Source of the DNA: Niabella pedocola
GTDB taxonomy: Bacteria; Bacteroidota; Bacteroidia; Chitinophagales; Chitinophagaceae
Length of the DNA stretch: 64,000 nucleotides
Assembly: GCF_021044425.1 (NCBI RefSeq)
Contig: NZ_JAJNEC010000006.1
Location: 186,001 to 250,000 of the forward strand
Direction: 5' to 3'
In this document: positions 62,330 through 64,000 of the stretch, in pieces
How positions within the stretch are numbered: position 1 is the first letter of the stretch
How the letters are laid out: each line of letters begins with the position of its first letter
The notes under the pieces: model-generated
Seen by the model: the letters and a program-made list of their open reading frames with translations, nothing else
Databases searched by the model: none
What the model was told of the DNA's origin: nothing
Position numbers and translations under genes: made by a program

Positions 62330-62925
62330 GGGTGCTTTGCGCTCGTTGCGGTTAAAATTGAACCGCAATGTTCGCAAAGGTTCCGCGAAGTTCGCTAGGA
62401 AATTGAGGCCGTTGTGATATCTGGTTTCATTGCGTCCGTTGCGGCTGCTTTGCGCTCGTTGTGGTTAAGATTGAACCGCAATGTTCGCAAAGGTTCCGCG
62501 AAGTTCGCTAGGAAATTGAGGCCGTTGTGATATCTGGTTTCATTGCGTCCGTTGCGGCTGCTTTGCGCTCGTTGCGGTTAAAATTGAACCGCAATGTTCG
62601 CAAAGGTTTCGCGAAGCTCGCTAGGAGATTGAGGCCGTTGTGATATCTGGTTTCACTGCGTTCGTTGCGGCTGCTTTGTGCTCGTTGCGGTTAAAATTGA
62701 ACCGCAATGTTCGCAAAGGTTTCGCGATGTTCCCAAGCATTTGAGGCCGTAGTGATATCTGGTTTTATTGCGTCCGTTGCGGCTGCTTTGCGCTCGTTGC
62801 GGTTAAGATTGAACCGCAAGGGACCAACGGTTTCGCGAGGTTCGCAAGCATTTGAGGCCGTTGTAATATCTGGTTTCATTGCGTCCGTTGCGGCTGCTTT
62901 GCGCTCGTTGCGGTTAAATTGAACC
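62330..62925. repeat. Array of about five 113-bp tandem repeats
   Basis: TGCGCTCGTT or its one-base variant recurs at 62338, 62451, 62564, 62677, 62789 and 62900, so the period is 113, 113, 113, 112 and 111 bp. Each unit contains TTGCGGTT facing AACCGCAA across a short AT loop, and a second small inverted pair, TTCGC and GCGAA. Because 113 is not a multiple of 3 the array cannot be a coding repeat read in one frame. It fills almost all of the 713-bp gap between the CCA-adding enzyme and Sua5 genes. Right-hand units are more diverged. Confidence 0.9.
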
Positions 62926-62941
62926 GGGGGCATACGCCGGA

Positions 62942-63508
62942 TCAACGGATCACCTCCACTTCCCCGTCCTTCCAGCGAATAATGGAGGAGGGCTGGTGCG
63001 GTGTATGGTCATCGCGCCGGTGCTCCACGATATAATCCACCTGGTCCCTGATCGTATCGGAGATGGCATCAAAATGGGCGGGCGTGGCTTCTCCGGAAAT
63101 ATTTGCGGAAGTGGAAACGATGGGCTTACCAAAACGTTTGATCAACGCCCGGCAAAATTCATCCCTGCAAATACGTATTGCAATACTGCCGTCCTCGGCC
63201 GTAAGATTTTCAGCAAACCCGATCCCGTGCTCATAAATGACGGTGGTCGGCCGCTCCGCAGCTTCCAGGTAGTCGAATAAACTAAGATCTACCGATGCCG
63301 TATACTGCATCACATCACGCTCGCCGGTTGCTAAAACGATCATGGCCTTGCTGTCGCTGCGTTTTTTTATGGCGTAGATCTTTGCAACAGCTTCCGCATT
63401 GGTGGCATCGCAACCCAATCCCCATACGGTATCGGTTGGGTAAAGGAGCACACCACCCTGCTCCAGTACGGCTACGCTTTTCCTGATATCCTGTTCAAAA
63501 GAGTGCAT
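62942..63508 (-). CDS. L-threonylcarbamoyladenylate synthase (Sua5/YrdC family)
   Basis: This is a 188-residue enzyme of the first step of t6A tRNA modification. It has the YrdC fold: GGVLLYPTDTVWGLGCDATN at residues 17-37, AIKKRSDSKAMIVL, and IVSTSANISGEATP late in the protein, which bind ATP and threonine. It is the short, YrdC-only form. Its start lies 3 bp after the stop of the glycosyltransferase gene, so the two are co-transcribed. Confidence 0.95.
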   Translation of the reverse strand: MHSFEQDIRKSVAVLEQGGVLLYPTDTVWGLGCDATNAEAVAKIYAIKKRSDSKAMIVLATGERDVMQYTASVDLSLFDYLEAAERPTTVIYEHGIGFAENLTAEDGSIAIRICRDEFCRALIKRFGKPIVSTSANISGEATPAHFDAISDTIRDQVDYIVEHRRDDHTPHQPSSIIRWKDGEVEVIR

Positions 63509-63511
63509 ATA

Positions 63512-64000
63512 TTATAAAATCGATTGATAAAGTTTCATTACGTCGCCGGCATACACTTCCGGCCGGAACCGCTGTGCGTTTTCCAGCCCCCTGCTACGCA
63601 TATCCGCAGCAAAAGAAGCGTCTGTACATATTTTCCGGAAACCGGCGGCCATTGCTTCCGGGCTATCCGGGTCTGCCAGCCACGCGGCGGTACCGGCAAT
63701 TTCCGGCAAACAGGAAGTGGTGGAGGTGATCACCGGCACACCACCGGCCATTGCCTCAATGATTGGCATACCGAATCCCTCAAAATAAGAAGGGTAAATC
63801 ATGGCTGTGGCCAATTGATACAAGGCCGGCAGGTCCTCTGTTGCAACAAAAGGCTTCTTTCCGGCCAGGGCCAGCTGCTCCGATAAAAAATATACCCGGT
63901 CTTCCAGCTGTACTTCTTTCAGATAGGCGACCACCTTATCCTTAAACCCCCCGTCATTACCCACCACTACCAGCGGAGTGGTGATTTCATTGCGGACCAG
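63512..64000 (-). CDS. Glycosyltransferase family 1/4, C-terminal part (5' end outside window)
   Basis: The frame is open from the right window edge to the stop at 63512, giving the last 163 residues or so of a GT-B fold enzyme. VVVGNDGG, the segment SYFEGFGMPIIEAMAGGVPVIT with the E-x7-E pair of GT4 enzymes, and SCLPEIAGTAAW are diagnostic. It would add a sugar from a nucleotide sugar in cell-surface polysaccharide synthesis. Its operon partner downstream is Sua5. Confidence 0.92.
   Translation of the reverse strand: MVRNEITTPLVVVGNDGGFKDKVVAYLKEVQLEDRVYFLSEQLALAGKKPFVATEDLPALYQLATAMIYPSYFEGFGMPIIEAMAGGVPVITSTTSCLPEIAGTAAWLADPDSPEAMAAGFRKICTDASFAADMRSRGLENAQRFRPEVYAGDVMKLYQSIL

Noticed and set aside
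62330..62925. A CRISPR array
   Set aside because: The 113-bp units are joined directly, with no unique spacers, and no cas genes are near.
62691..62945. Repetitive 84-codon frame on the minus strand
   Set aside because: It is a by-product of the 113-bp repeats; the reading frame shifts between most units.

Overview
The window looks like chromosome from a Bacteroidota bacterium, most likely of the Chitinophagaceae. The evidence is FecI-type sigma factors with FecR anti-sigma factors, a SusC/SusD pair, many exported lipoproteins with Bacteroidota-type lipoboxes, DUF3472, DUF1080 and DUF4286 proteins, a methionine synthase split into two genes, a ribosomal THX gene, and many TAnnTTTG (Bacteroidota -7) promoters with few Shine-Dalgarno sequences. 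The family placement is inference from gene content; no rRNA is present.

Left part (about 1-27.6 kb) is accessory, surface-directed DNA. After the end of a MocR-type regulator comes an ECF sigma gene (994), then an operon of FecR, SusC, SusD, an ADP-ribose/CDP-alcohol-type metallophosphoesterase, a GDPD-like lipoprotein with a ricin-type lectin domain, and a DUF5077-DUF3472 lipoprotein. The locus encodes phosphoesterases where a glycan locus would carry glycoside hydrolases, so its ligand may be a phosphodiester-containing glycan or lipid. A two-gene arginine-to-citrulline-to-ornithine route (11980-14387) lies between two inverted, nearly identical DUF3472 copies. Next come a truncated FecR (minus strand), an astacin-type protease with the same kind of lectin tail, a 1469-aa repeat adhesin with a membrane partner, a second ECF sigma gene and a DyP peroxidase. 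A CAT-anticodon tRNA closes the region.

Four sequences with the same layout, ATAGGG(A/G)(G/C)TT followed by CGTACTT exactly 23 nt from motif start to motif start, lie upstream of FecR (1727), the FecR remnant (16933, minus), the astacin gene (17453), and a gene-free stretch that ends in a strong terminator (17090). I read them as the promoter of an ECF sigma factor. They tie the scattered genes into one regulon and predict a small RNA of about 160 nt.

Right part (about 28-64 kb) is mostly housekeeping and polysaccharide metabolism: an outer-membrane barrel protein, a heparinase II/III-family protein, three GH29 alpha-L-fucosidases in two loci, a PfkB sugar kinase, a ROK protein, a DUF1080 protein, recR, split metH behind a leader with competing hairpins, a PAP2/GT39 pair, LOG, xth, HU, THX, PepSY protein, pdxH, pyrH, aldo/keto reductase, TlpA-like thioredoxin, CCA-adding enzyme, a 113-bp tandem repeat array, Sua5 and the end of a glycosyltransferase. 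Several of these genes (recR, the Ig-like lipoprotein gene, cca) have their -7 element within 10 nt of the start codon and probably make leaderless or nearly leaderless mRNAs.
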